Notes: generated by a model not told the origin, from the sequence alone. A DNA stretch of 64,000 nucleotides from Candidatus Melainabacteria bacterium (GCA_016716405.1 JADJWK010000001.1:1178001-1242000), one strand, 5' to 3'; shown: positions 16,803-26,200, numbered from the stretch's first letter. Made by a program: numbers and translations.

Positions 16803-18377
16803 ATGGGCAATATTAAGGTTTCCAGTGGCGATAGCGATAGCATAGGGGCGGGCCAGGACAGGGTCGTCACTACAGACAGCAGCGAATCCGTCTTCGCCGA
16901 CCAGCTGGAGCACGCACGCCAGGATGCTCACGGTGCTGCAGCTGTTCAGGGTATCGACCGCGGTGCGTTTCAAGCGGGACGGCGAGCGGAAGGCTCAGCG
17001 GTCGGCGAAGACGGATTCGCCATTGTCGGCGATGCAGAATTGGCGCAGGCCGATGGCGGCGAAAAGCCGGCCATAACTGCGGGCGTGGAAGTTCTGCCCA
17101 GTATCAGAAAGCCGTTCGATGCCGAGAAGATAGCGGACAACATCGAGGCAGCCTGCAACGAAGGCGGCATCATGGGGCTCGGTACCGATGTTCCGCAGAT
17201 ATTGAATAATCTCAAGGGTCTCACACCGGAGCAGATTGCCCTGGTCGATCAGCGATTCGCCGAGAAGCACGGGGTCAAGTATGCCGGACCCGGCCAGCGC
17301 TGGGGGCTGCGCGAAGAGTTCAGGGACGAGATGAGCGGGGCCACTCTCGAGCGCGCCCTCGCCATAGTCGATGCGAAAAACGAGGTACCGGAGAGTCTTC
17401 GAGTCGCCGGTGCCGATACCCTCAAGCCCGGCTCAGAGCTCAGTGCCGGCCAGACCAATCGGGTGACTATGCCGGACGGGCGGATTTATGATGTCTATAT
17501 CCCGCAGAATGCCCAGAAGCCACTACCAGTGGTGATGATGATGCACGGGGCGTCAAACGGCAGCGACATGGCCGACGGTCGGATCCTTGAGAGAGAGTCG
17601 AGCATGAACGACGTCGCCGAGCAGTATGGCTTTGCGGTGGTCTATGCATTCAGCAAGTCCCATCATGCGACAGCCCTGGGCGGGGTCGCTCAGGAGCCGG
17701 CTACCTGGAACATGCAGGGGCACAAGAATTTCCTGCCGACCGACGGCAGCTATGACGACGGCGCTTATCTCGATCGTGTAGTCGCCGATGTCGGCAATCG
17801 AGTCCATGTCGATGATACCAGAATTGGTGTCGCTGGCATGTCCGACGGCGGTCGAGCTGCCGAGCAGTATGTTCTCGATCGTCCTGGAAAATTCGCCGCT
17901 CTATCGGTCATGCACGGCACCTGGATGAACGGCGAGGAGCATCCGAAAGCCGGTACAGGTCTGCCGATAATGCTGACACACGGCACCGCGGACTATATGC
18001 TGCCGTTCGATCAGGGAGACAGCGGCCTTTTGGGCGAGAAGGGACGCGGCATGATGTCCTGGCTGGCCTCGCCCTGGATACCGGGCACCAGCGACTCGCG
18101 GCCCAAGCAGCAATTCGGCGCTTTCGCGCAAGCCAATGAATGTCTGGGCACTCCGTCTCTTTCCGAGAAGCACGATGTCGTGACCCTCGCCTATGACGCC
18201 AGTCAGTGCAAAAACGGCGAAGTCAAGCAGTATCTGGTGGACGGCGCCAATCATGCCTGGCAGGACTGGCGCAATGAGGGCGGCTGGTATCTCGTCGGCA
18301 TGCCTGACCGAAATCAGAACATGAGCGAGGAGACGGCGAAGTTCATCCTTTCGCACAGGATCAGACGGAATTTCTAG
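16803..18377 (+). CDS. PHB-depolymerase/LpqC-type esterase with an N-terminal annexin-like repeat
   Basis: The C-terminal 320 residues are an esterase of the polyhydroxybutyrate-depolymerase/LpqC type. Features are PDGRIYDVYIP, the oxyanion MMHGASNG, the nucleophile GMSDGG (about residue 345), the acid in LTHGTADYMLPF, and the histidine in VDGANHAWQDW near the end. Such enzymes hydrolyse polyester or feruloyl esters and are usually exported. Residues about 105-192 look like one annexin repeat: GLGTD calcium-loop motif, QRFAEKHG, then LREEFRDEMSGATLERALAI. The first 100 residues are acidic and probably disordered, with no Sec signal. ATG 16803 has a strong SD (AAAGGGGG); a TTG lies one codon earlier. 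Calcium or membrane binding by the N-domain is inference. Confidence 0.75.
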   Translation: MGNIKVSSGDSDSIGAGQDRVVTTDSSESVFADQLEHARQDAHGAAAVQGIDRGAFQAGRRAEGSAVGEDGFAIVGDAELAQADGGEKPAITAGVEVLPSIRKPFDAEKIADNIEAACNEGGIMGLGTDVPQILNNLKGLTPEQIALVDQRFAEKHGVKYAGPGQRWGLREEFRDEMSGATLERALAIVDAKNEVPESLRVAGADTLKPGSELSAGQTNRVTMPDGRIYDVYIPQNAQKPLPVVMMMHGASNGSDMADGRILERESSMNDVAEQYGFAVVYAFSKSHHATALGGVAQEPATWNMQGHKNFLPTDGSYDDGAYLDRVVADVGNRVHVDDTRIGVAGMSDGGRAAEQYVLDRPGKFAALSVMHGTWMNGEEHPKAGTGLPIMLTHGTADYMLPFDQGDSGLLGEKGRGMMSWLASPWIPGTSDSRPKQQFGAFAQANECLGTPSLSEKHDVVTLAYDASQCKNGEVKQYLVDGANHAWQDWRNEGGWYLVGMPDRNQNMSEETAKFILSHRIRRNF

Positions 18378-18411
18378 AGCCGACCGGTTTCTTCGATTTA
18401 TCCAGGTCCGC

Positions 18412-19149
18412 TCAAGGCCTCCGTTCAAGCCAGTCCCTGAACTTCGGCTCGCCGGCTCTTTTGACGTAGTCCCGAAGGGGTGTGTCTTTGAGAAAGTGCC
18501 GGAAGACCACATTGTATTTCTTGTACGAGCCCCGCTCTCTGGCATCGACGATAGACCAGATCTCGGTATTCGAGAGCTCCGGAGGGTTTTCGTTGAGCTG
18601 GTCGGCTGCGTAGACGGCAAAGCCCTCCCAGAACCACATGGGACCCATTTTGTCTTCATCGCCACCGCATATGCGCACATGCAAACGATGGGCGAGCTCG
18701 TGGGTCATAAGCTTGATATAGGCGTCGTGCTCGCGACCGTCGGCATAATTCGCCCGGTATATCTCGGGGGAGACGGCGAAGAAGATGTCTTTCTCGATGC
18801 CCGCGGAAAAGGTTATGGGAATGGCTGTTCCGCCATCCACCGAACAGAGCTCTCGCATTCGTTTGTCGAAACCATTTTTGGTGTCATAGATCTCGATCTG
18901 TCTCACGAGGGGCTCGCTTGTCAGCCCCTCCCAGCCATGCTTGCTTGCAAAGGCACGCAGGCGGGTCTGGGCTTCGATGAAGTCTTTGCGAAACTCCTCT
19001 CGTCTTTTCTCGAGAGGCTCGGTCAGTACGATCGGAACGTCGAAGATACCCGGGGACAGCTCTTCGCCTGCGCTCACCGACAACGGGAGAAGGCTATTGA
19101 AGACGAGCACGAACACTGCCATGACCTGAAGTTGAAAGCTATATCTCAT
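18412..19149 (-). CDS. Exported gluzincin-type metallopeptidase-like protein
   Basis: A signal peptide is visible (MAVFVLVFNSLLPLSVSAGEE), so the protein is exported. It carries HELAH (HEXXH zinc motif) followed about 25 residues later by WFWEGFAVYAA, whose glutamate can be the third zinc ligand. This is the gluzincin arrangement found in M1-like and related peptidases. The protein is small (245 residues), so it is probably a minimal catalytic domain. Start at 19149 is chosen because its ATG overlaps the stop of the upstream gene as ATGA; the frame is open further to 19218. It is the last gene of a three-gene exported-protein operon. Confidence 0.75.
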   Translation of the reverse strand: MRYSFQLQVMAVFVLVFNSLLPLSVSAGEELSPGIFDVPIVLTEPLEKRREEFRKDFIEAQTRLRAFASKHGWEGLTSEPLVRQIEIYDTKNGFDKRMRELCSVDGGTAIPITFSAGIEKDIFFAVSPEIYRANYADGREHDAYIKLMTHELAHRLHVRICGGDEDKMGPMWFWEGFAVYAADQLNENPPELSNTEIWSIVDARERGSYKKYNVVFRHFLKDTPLRDYVKRAGEPKFRDWLERRP

Positions 19150-19880
19150 TTCTCGGGGCTCAGGGCGACAGCCCGTGTCTCGGAAGGACCAACTTCCACC
19201 GGTGCCGAGCGGTAGCATTTGAGCGGTTTTAAGCCTCTGCTTCTGTAGTCATGGGGCTCCACCAGGAGCACATATCGTCCGGCAGGGACCCTGACGCTGA
19301 GCAGATTCGAACTGGCTTCTCCAGGAAAGATATAGCGCGGATAGTAGCTGTCCTGCACCTTCAGTGCCGAGACCGTGTAATGGAAGTCCCGCCCCGCTGG
19401 TGGTTTGGTGGTGATCAGTGAATTGTAGGGCAGGACGAAATTAATCGAGTTGAGCTTTCCGGGCTCCAGGTCGAGCTTCTGGAAAAGGCGCAGACCCCTG
19501 CCGTCGTTGATGAATAGCGTGCGCTTACGTTGAGCGATTTTCTCGATGCGGGCTATGCCATCCTGGTCGGTATTATGGACGGTGGTGACCTCCTCTGTCT
19601 GGATTGGTTTGAGATAAACCATCAGATCCTTCACCGGCTTTTCATCTACCGCCGCAAGAACCCTTACCTGAAGTCCGGTATGAAATCGTCCGATTTCATA
19701 CTTCGCTGTGAGCTGTGCCTTTTGCTCGATGGAAGTGGATTCGTCGTCGAATCCTTCAGTTAGATTGTTGACTTTTACTGCCATCGCCGGTGACACCGAC
19801 AGAAAAGCCCAGGCGCAAAGCCAGGCGATCAATTCCTTGCCTGCCTTGCACGAATTCTCTTTATTTCCTGCTCCGGGCAT
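19146..19880 (-). CDS. Exported hypothetical protein
   Basis: No family is recognised. The N-terminus has a signal peptide (ELIAWLCAWAFLSVSPAMA). The mature part of about 210 residues looks beta-rich with Ig/carboxypeptidase-regulatory-like stretches (VKDLMVYLKPIQTEEVTTVHNTDQDGIARI, and VPAGRYVLLVEPHDYRSRG), the kind of fold used in surface or periplasmic binding. It overlaps the downstream metallopeptidase start by four bases, implying a shared job at the cell surface. Confidence 0.7.
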   Translation of the reverse strand: MPGAGNKENSCKAGKELIAWLCAWAFLSVSPAMAVKVNNLTEGFDDESTSIEQKAQLTAKYEIGRFHTGLQVRVLAAVDEKPVKDLMVYLKPIQTEEVTTVHNTDQDGIARIEKIAQRKRTLFINDGRGLRLFQKLDLEPGKLNSINFVLPYNSLITTKPPAGRDFHYTVSALKVQDSYYPRYIFPGEASSNLLSVRVPAGRYVLLVEPHDYRSRGLKPLKCYRSAPVEVGPSETRAVALSPEK

Positions 19881-19895
19881 AGGCTTACTTCCGCG

Positions 19896-20339
19896 TCAGG
19901 GCTCTTGAGGGAGATGGACGGAGGGTGCCCCGGTTCGCCTTTGAGACGGGTATTTGTACAGGGGCAAGGATGGATCAGCAACACAATCATCGAGAAGATG
20001 AATCTTGCTTCCTTTCTCAATGTCTCTGGTCGCGATTCTGTCGAGCTCGATGATAAAAGGCAGGTCGGAATCCCGGGGCTGTCTGATCGGGGTTGACCGA
20101 GCAAATTCGATACAGGGCAGGTGTGCCTCCATTACAACGATTGAATCTCTGGAGATAACCTCATCCTTCTTGATGTGTCTTGCTGCATACGCGGTCCAAG
20201 CAGCACAACAGTGACTCGCGTCTTCTGCCTTCACATCGTTTTCCGATGAATTGGCAAAAAACAATCCAGCCACAAGGCATACCAGGCATACAGTGGTTCC
20301 GATACGAGTCATTCGACTATTCTCAAGGACTTTCGACAT
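19896..20339 (-). CDS. Exported SAF-domain-like protein
   Basis: After a hydrophobic signal/anchor (IGTTVCLVCLVAGLFFA), the protein has the two halves of a SAF-type domain: YAARHIKKDEVISRDSIVVME and, 40 residues later, IATRDIEKGSKIHLLDD. SAF domains occur in CpaB/RcpC pilus-assembly proteins and FlgA, where they act in the periplasm, and in sialic-acid synthases. A CpaB-like role is possible but the protein is short (147 residues) and no pilus genes are adjacent. The start is uncertain: ATG 20339, ATG 20312 and TTG 20369 are all in frame. It leads the exported-protein operon, 15 bases before the next gene. Confidence 0.65.
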   Translation of the reverse strand: MSKVLENSRMTRIGTTVCLVCLVAGLFFANSSENDVKAEDASHCCAAWTAYAARHIKKDEVISRDSIVVMEAHLPCIEFARSTPIRQPRDSDLPFIIELDRIATRDIEKGSKIHLLDDCVADPSLPLYKYPSQRRTGAPSVHLPQEP

Positions 20340-20447
20340 GTTGTGTATGGGGAAATTCCTGAGACTCAATCAGCGCCAGCGCTTTCCATCGCGAGAGCGC
20401 CGGGGGAACCTCCCTTCGGTTCAGGCAAGTTGGCTTTCTTGTACGAT

Positions 20448-21740
20448 CTATTTGCCCATGGCTGCGAAGTAGACCGCGCAGGCGTGGTCGAGATATTCGC
20501 GCGAGAGGCGCGGCTCGGTCTGCAGGAAGGAGCAGAGGTTGATCACCTGGTCGACGACGTCCCGCGGGTGGCAGCAACGCATGTTGCGCTTGCCGGAGCG
20601 GTATTGCGACTCGATCAGGTAATTGACCGCTTCCTCGTTGTACGGCACGCCGGTGCGCTGGCAGTACTGCAGGAAGATCCACTTGAACTCGTCTTCTGTC
20701 GGGCTGGTGATGTTGATCTTGTACGGGATCCGTCTCAAGAAGGCTTCGTCGACCAGGTCCGAGGGGTTGAGGTTGGTGGAGAAGACCAGTAACTGCTCGA
20801 AGGGGACTTCCAGCTTTTTACCGGTGTGGAGGGTGAGGTAGTCGACCCGTTTTTCCAGAGGAACAATCCAGCGGTTGAGGAGCGATTTGTGGTCGATCCT
20901 CTGTCTGCCGAAGTCATCGATGAGCAGCAGTCCGCAGTTGGACTTGAGCTGGATCGGCGCTTCGTAGAGCTTGGTACCGTAATCGAACTGCAGCTCGAGC
21001 ATGTCGATGGTCAATTCGCCACCGACCACTACGCAGGGACGCTGGATGCGGACCCAGCGGTGGTCGTAGTCGCGCGGGTAGTTGGCGGCGGAGACAGGCT
21101 CGTGGTTGTGGCTGTCATAGACCCGGATGATCTGACCGTCGCACTCTACCGAATAAGGGATGAAGATGTGTCCCTTGAAGGAGCGGACGATACGCTCGGC
21201 GATGGAGGTCTTGCCGTTGCCGGGCTCGCCGAAGAGGAACATCCCGCGTCCGGAGTTGATTGCCGGACCCACCGAGTTGATGGTGCGGCGGTTGACCATG
21301 ATGTCCGAGAAGGCGACTTCCAGGTCACGGGGGGTCACCGACTCGCGGCGGATGGTCTGGTATTTGAGAGAGTCGACGTATCTTGTCCAGGGTACCGGGC
21401 AGGGACCCACATAAGCGTTGTGGTCGAAATAAGCCCGGGCTCTGTCCCGACCTTTCTCGGTGGGGGTGTATTCGTAGTCGGCGAGACCGCCGGATGTACG
21501 AACCTCGATGAGGAGCTGCTTCTTCAGGACCTCGAGGATCTCTTCGACGATCTTGAAGGGAAGCATCGTCCTGGACGCGATTTCACGGCCCAGGGCAAAG
21601 TTGACCATATAGATGTCTTTGAGAATCAGCTCTTCCAGGAAGCCTTCCTTCAGACCCGTTTCTGCAATGGTATTGGGGTACGGCGGCACAAATTCTTGTT
21701 GCTGCTGTATGCCTGTAGTAGTTCTGACCTGTTGAACCAT
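20448..21740 (-). CDS. AAA+ ATPase with N-terminal winged-helix-like region
   Basis: Residues about 30-100 look like a winged helix (LKEGFLEELILKDIYMVNFALGREIASRTMLPFKIVEEILEVLKKQLLIEV). The ATPase module has Walker A GEPGNGKT (about residue 178), Walker B LLLIDDFG (about 285), sensor-1 STNL, and RRIPYKINI. Homologues are commonly annotated only as ATP-binding proteins, and the substrate is unknown. The start ATG at 21740 is preceded by GAGAGAG; the frame is open for 26 more codons. No partner gene overlaps it. Two palindromes lie in its upstream region. Confidence 0.8.
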   Translation of the reverse strand: MVQQVRTTTGIQQQQEFVPPYPNTIAETGLKEGFLEELILKDIYMVNFALGREIASRTMLPFKIVEEILEVLKKQLLIEVRTSGGLADYEYTPTEKGRDRARAYFDHNAYVGPCPVPWTRYVDSLKYQTIRRESVTPRDLEVAFSDIMVNRRTINSVGPAINSGRGMFLFGEPGNGKTSIAERIVRSFKGHIFIPYSVECDGQIIRVYDSHNHEPVSAANYPRDYDHRWVRIQRPCVVVGGELTIDMLELQFDYGTKLYEAPIQLKSNCGLLLIDDFGRQRIDHKSLLNRWIVPLEKRVDYLTLHTGKKLEVPFEQLLVFSTNLNPSDLVDEAFLRRIPYKINITSPTEDEFKWIFLQYCQRTGVPYNEEAVNYLIESQYRSGKRNMRCCHPRDVVDQVINLCSFLQTEPRLSREYLDHACAVYFAAMGK

Positions 21741-21785
21741 GGTTTTTCTCTCTCTCAGTCGCCCGCGGCTGCTTTTATTGTAATT

Positions 21786-21831
21786 GGCAGTTGACTGCCG
21801 TGAATTCAATATTCCCACAATTGTCGGGAAT
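21786..21831. promoter_or_regulatory. Two palindromes upstream of the AAA+ ATPase gene
   Basis: GGCAGT-TG-ACTGCC spans 21786-21799 and ATTCCC-ACAATTGT-C-GGGAAT spans 21811-21831. The second is 21 bases with only one unpaired base. Both sit 46-91 bases before the ATG, where an operator would be expected. No regulator gene is adjacent to suggest which protein binds. Confidence 0.4.
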
Positions 21832-21983
21832 AGGACTCCGAATAGCTCCCTGTCTCAAGCCTATGCTAAAAAGTCGAGATCAAGGGCTAATTATAAACAC
21901 TCTATCGCGAGAGAGGTCATACTGGCAATGATTTCGCCGCTTTACTACTTTATCGGCTGCCATTCTCTCGATTGGATACTGCG

Positions 21984-24752
21984 TTATTTGCCGGGTCGCG
22001 AGCGGACAAGCTCGCGGATCTGCAAGCTCATCGACTCGAGCTCGTCGACCCGGTCCGAACGGCCGAAACGGTCCAGGTGGTAAACTTCCATGAATTGCTT
22101 GATTAGCGGCTCCAGCTCGGGGTGCACATGCTTGCCTTCGCCTCTGATCTCCTCGAAGGCAGAAGCTACCCTGAGAGTAATGTCACCGGGGGTATCCGTG
22201 GGACCGCGCACGATTTTGTAACGTTTGAGGTCCTTGATGACCTCCAGAAATATCAGGGTAGACTTCTTGGCATTGGTCGGGATGAAGACCTCTTTGCTTT
22301 CCTCCCTGGTCTGCCTGCGAACAGCATTGAGGATATAGAAGGTCGCTCCCAGAATGAAGGCGATGAGCACGGGCTCCCAGCGGAAATTAGTGAGGTAGTC
22401 GTTTATGTCGAGCTTTTCTTTTTCGTCCGGCTCTTTGCCTGCCTTTTTGGCCTCGGCTTCTTTGAGCTGCTTCTCCAGCTCGCTGCCGCTTATTCCCTGG
22501 CCGAGACCGGCTCCGGCGCTGTTCGTCGGACCCTGGAAGGCGCCTCCAAACGGATTGGCGAGACCCATATCAGCAAGGGCTGAGAGCAAGTTGTTCTCTT
22601 TCTCGACTTCCGGGTAGCCACTGCCCGGTGCCGGATCGAAGGGGACCCAGGCCCAGTTGGGCAGGTAGATCTCGCCCCAGCAATGCCCGTCCCTGATGCG
22701 CACCTCGTGAAAGCCTGTGGCTTTGTTCAGCTTCCCCGGCAGGTAGCCCGAGACGAAGCGGGCTGGAATGCCGGCGGCCCGGCACATGACCACGAAAGCC
22801 GAGGCGAACTCGACACAATTGCCTTTCTGGGTCCGGTAGATGAAGTTATAGACGAAGTCCCCGTCGGCCATGCGGTCCGGGGTGCCATGCACGAATTTGA
22901 AGCGCTTGTGCAGATAGTTCGATATCCGCTCTGCTTTCACAAACCAGTTGCCTTCTTTGCCGGCGACTTTCACTGCCAGCTTTTTGACCTTTTCCGGGAA
23001 ATTCTCGGGCAGTTGCCGGTAACGGTTCATCAGGGCCTCTTCGGCGGCTTCCAGCTCTTTGGCGCTGGTGCTGTAGAAAGTCGACTCGAAATGAGAGCTC
23101 GAGCGCTCGGGCAGGGCTCGCATCACCGACAGGCGGTAGATTGGCAGCAGGGAGTTGATCTGGTAGGTCTTTCCCGAGACCAGGTCTTTGCCGGCGCGCA
23201 GGGCGCCATCCTCGAGCACGGTCACCTCTTTGAAGAGTCCGCCGACAGCCTGAGGGGTCCAGTAAGCCGGGAGAAATTTCCCGAGACCGTCCACATCGAT
23301 GGTGATCTGTTGCTTCACCTCCACGGTCGGGCATTCGGAAGGCACCAGGAGGGCATTGGCGTTTCCCACACTGAAAATGTTGCTGGGGTCGCGGTAGAAA
23401 GTGACACCCCGGATGGGACCGGTCCGTCTCCAGGAGACACCGTCATAGCAGTCCAGGGTGACCCGGCGCGTATAAGCCGGGCGGCTGGTGAGCATACGCA
23501 TGACGAGCTGATTGGCGGGCAGGTCGTCCCGGAGGAGGTTCACTTCCTCCGGCTTGTCCTGGACGGTCTCGGCATAGTTTGCGGCCTCGCCGGTGTCCTG
23601 ACCGATGCCCTGGCCGGTCTGACTTTCGCCCTTGCTCCCGTCGCCGCCGGCGCCTTTACCGCCGCCGCCTTTCCCGTCATCGCCTCCTTTGGATAAGGGA
23701 TTGATCGCTTTATTAGGATCCCCGGCACCGCCCCTGGCGCCCGGTCCGCCTCCGCCGATGGTGCCCTTGCCGCCTTCTCCCTGTTTGCTCCCGGGGGAGA
23801 ATGGCATGCCCGGAGTGCCTGCCCCCGGGTTATAGCCCCGTCCCTTGTCGCCCTGGGAGATGGCGACATTGGGACTGATGAAATAATGAACCAGGAGCTC
23901 GATTACCGAGCCTGTGCGCGGGATGAAGTAGAAGACCAGGACAGACAGCACCGGCAGGCTCAGAACCGGAACCAGGACAGCGATGGAGGCGGCCTTGGTG
24001 GGACGCTTGATCTGGAGCTTGGGAAGAGACGCCGGCCTGCCTTCGCCCACAGGCTTGGAAGGTCCCACTTCTTTGCTGCGCGAGACTCCGTCGAAATAGA
24101 GCATCAGGGAAAAGCTGATGATATACGCGATTATCCAGAGCAGAAAGAGATAGTCCCGGGCTATTCCGGATGCGAAGCCGAGAAGAGCCAGCCCGATGAC
24201 GGCAGTGACACTGAAGTCTTCCCGGGTCCTCAGATCGAAACAGTGAAGCCCCTGGAAAATCGCCAGGGACTGGATGATATTGCGCAGAACGTCGAACTGG
24301 TGGTCTCGGATCTGGTTGTAGCATTCCAGGGCGAAACCGCCCATGATCACCACGGCACCGATAGCCGGCACAGCAACCACCCATCCGGGGCGGTTCTCGC
24401 GGTAGACATAGGACAGCCAGGTGCCCATGAAAGCCAGCCAGAGACAGGCGAAGGTGAGCAGGGGATTGGCGTGGGCATAAGCCATGGCGCCGGTGATGAT
24501 GATTGCCGCCATGCCCAGGGCCGAGACTCGAAGGGCTATCGACTCCTCGGCTTCCGCCGGGGGTTTCTTGCGGGGGCGTTTTTCGGGGCGGGCGAGAGCC
24601 TGACCGGGACCGGCCACTTTCGCCCGGGCCTCGTGAAGGGACTTCGGCGGCTTGACCGTCTCCTCGGCTGGCGCGGGCGCCGTAGCCACAGCCGGCTGCC
24701 TCGAGGCAGCCTCGTCCGGTCCTTCTTTCCTGTCCGTGTCTCTTTCGTTCAT
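21984..24752 (-). CDS. TgpA-type membrane transglutaminase-like protein (DUF3488/transglutaminase/DUF4129)
   Basis: This is a 922-residue inner-membrane protein. After a charged N-terminus it has several TM helices (about 80-290, DUF3488/TgpA_N region) and a Gly-rich linker of about 80 residues (GGGGPGARGGAG, GKGGGGKGAGGDG). The extracytoplasmic transglutaminase-like domain has the catalytic Cys646 in KGNCVEFASAF, the histidine in GHCWGEIYL and the aspartate in VPFDPAPGSG. A last TM helix near 800 and a cytoplasmic DUF4129-like tail follow. Its ATG overlaps the DUF58 stop by four bases. This gene, DUF58 and MoxR form a widespread operon; the physiological substrate in bacteria is not settled. 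Confidence 0.9.
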   Translation of the reverse strand: MNERDTDRKEGPDEAASRQPAVATAPAPAEETVKPPKSLHEARAKVAGPGQALARPEKRPRKKPPAEAEESIALRVSALGMAAIIITGAMAYAHANPLLTFACLWLAFMGTWLSYVYRENRPGWVVAVPAIGAVVIMGGFALECYNQIRDHQFDVLRNIIQSLAIFQGLHCFDLRTREDFSVTAVIGLALLGFASGIARDYLFLLWIIAYIISFSLMLYFDGVSRSKEVGPSKPVGEGRPASLPKLQIKRPTKAASIAVLVPVLSLPVLSVLVFYFIPRTGSVIELLVHYFISPNVAISQGDKGRGYNPGAGTPGMPFSPGSKQGEGGKGTIGGGGPGARGGAGDPNKAINPLSKGGDDGKGGGGKGAGGDGSKGESQTGQGIGQDTGEAANYAETVQDKPEEVNLLRDDLPANQLVMRMLTSRPAYTRRVTLDCYDGVSWRRTGPIRGVTFYRDPSNIFSVGNANALLVPSECPTVEVKQQITIDVDGLGKFLPAYWTPQAVGGLFKEVTVLEDGALRAGKDLVSGKTYQINSLLPIYRLSVMRALPERSSSHFESTFYSTSAKELEAAEEALMNRYRQLPENFPEKVKKLAVKVAGKEGNWFVKAERISNYLHKRFKFVHGTPDRMADGDFVYNFIYRTQKGNCVEFASAFVVMCRAAGIPARFVSGYLPGKLNKATGFHEVRIRDGHCWGEIYLPNWAWVPFDPAPGSGYPEVEKENNLLSALADMGLANPFGGAFQGPTNSAGAGLGQGISGSELEKQLKEAEAKKAGKEPDEKEKLDINDYLTNFRWEPVLIAFILGATFYILNAVRRQTREESKEVFIPTNAKKSTLIFLEVIKDLKRYKIVRGPTDTPGDITLRVASAFEEIRGEGKHVHPELEPLIKQFMEVYHLDRFGRSDRVDELESMSLQIRELVRSRPGK

Positions 24753-26200
24753 AGATGGGCGATGTCCTCGAAGCTCTCGAGGGTGGCGAGAACACGACCG
24801 GGAGGACCGGATCCCGAACGTCTGTCGGCGAAGCCTGCATGGGCAGGCATGGCTTTGCGCTGGCCGAGGGTCCAGGCCTCGGCTTTCTCGGCTGACGAGG
24901 AAGCCTGCCGGAATGCCCGGGACATGACCCAGAGGTCGACGCTGTCATCGAGAGAATGACCCACGGCTCTGATCTGCCCTCCCCTGTCCTGGGGTGGCTG
25001 AGCCGGTCTCACTGTCAGGAGGGCGAGCTTGCCGTCGGTACCGAGATCGGGCACCACCGGCTCGTAGTCTTCGTCCCGGGGGGCTACAGCCTCGACCCTG
25101 GCGAGCATCTGGGCCCAGCGAGCGATACCCGGTGGCGAGGCAGGCAGGTCCATGAGGCAGAGTGGGAGGTTCTCCGGGCTCTGGACGGGGTCCGGGATGA
25201 TATAGAGCTCCGGGGCGCCACCCATGCGGAATCCCATATTGAGCAGAGAATTGGTGATCGAGACTGCCAGCTCGAACTGCCGGACGTTCTTCCAGCCGGC
25301 GGTCAGGTCGATGAGTACGTCATAGCCCGGCAGACCTTCGGACTCGAATTCGCGCACCAGGAGCTTGCCTGTCTTGGCGGAGGAGGCCCAGTGGATGAAA
25401 CGAGGGCTGTCCCCGGTGACGAACTCGCGCAAGCTGCGCACCGAGGATGAAGGCATGGCCGTGGTGGCGCGGGTAGCCGACGAGATGAGGGCCGTCGAGC
25501 CGCTGGCTCGCAGGCGGTAGAGGAAATTGCCCTCCACCCCGGAGATGCGTGGATAGACCGTCACCACCGGGTGGTCGACGGTTTTCTGCGAGCCGATGTC
25601 GAAGCTCCGGGACCACCAGGCGAGACCGAAGGGGAAACAGCTATAGGTCTCCAGCGCCTCCATGCGGTAGACGCCCCGGGCCAGCGGGGGGCTCTGGGCG
25701 ACGACCCAGGCTTCGTTGATGACAGTGTCTACAGTGATCGGGCGAAGGACGCTGTGCTCGTCCCTGGTCTCTACGAGCTTGGTGCGCACCACCAGCCACT
25801 TGATCGGCATCATGCGTATGATCCTGCGCCTGGTGGCCCGTCTGGTGAGACGGACCCGCACTCTTATCCGGTCGCCGGCGACGCAATCCGGAGGTATCGA
25901 GCAGGAGGCCGAGATGTCCACGATCTGCAGAAATGGCAGGATGAGCCCGAAAAAGATAGTGGTGAAACCCGCGGCGGTGACGAGATAGAGCCAGTCGTTG
26001 GCGGTCTCGATGGCGAGGACATAGAGAAGCAGGGTGATGCCCAGGGCGAACCAGAAGCGATTCTCGAGGACGAGCTTGAACCGGCCCCCGGGAACGCTGA
26101 CAATCAAGCCCTGGAGGCTGAACTCGACCCCGATGGCAGGAGGCTGAAACTTAGACTGGTACGGGGACTTCTTCGAGTACTCTTTCAATAAGTTCAGCAT
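24749..26200 (-). CDS. DUF58 domain membrane protein
   Basis: Two TM helices near residues 48-90 (FWFALGITLLLYVLAI, LVTAAGFTTIFFGLILPFL) are followed by a beta-sandwich region and the DUF58 core with VRSLREFVTGDSPRFIHWASSAKTGKLLVREFE (about 245-280), a vWA-like fold. DUF58 proteins are partners of MoxR AAA+ ATPases and resemble BatA-type proteins. The first 50 bases lie inside the end of moxR in another frame and the end overlaps the transglutaminase start by four bases, so all three genes are coupled. The C-terminal 60 residues are low-complexity and poorly conserved in appearance. Confidence 0.88.
   Translation of the reverse strand: MLNLLKEYSKKSPYQSKFQPPAIGVEFSLQGLIVSVPGGRFKLVLENRFWFALGITLLLYVLAIETANDWLYLVTAAGFTTIFFGLILPFLQIVDISASCSIPPDCVAGDRIRVRVRLTRRATRRRIIRMMPIKWLVVRTKLVETRDEHSVLRPITVDTVINEAWVVAQSPPLARGVYRMEALETYSCFPFGLAWWSRSFDIGSQKTVDHPVVTVYPRISGVEGNFLYRLRASGSTALISSATRATTAMPSSSVRSLREFVTGDSPRFIHWASSAKTGKLLVREFESEGLPGYDVLIDLTAGWKNVRQFELAVSITNSLLNMGFRMGGAPELYIIPDPVQSPENLPLCLMDLPASPPGIARWAQMLARVEAVAPRDEDYEPVVPDLGTDGKLALLTVRPAQPPQDRGGQIRAVGHSLDDSVDLWVMSRAFRQASSSAEKAEAWTLGQRKAMPAHAGFADRRSGSGPPGRVLATLESFEDIAHL

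Noticed and set aside
20826..21794. Long plus-strand frames opposite the AAA+ ATPase (and similarly opposite the transglutaminase, transketolase and RHS genes)
   Set aside because: They mirror codon structure of strong genes on the other strand and show no domain features.
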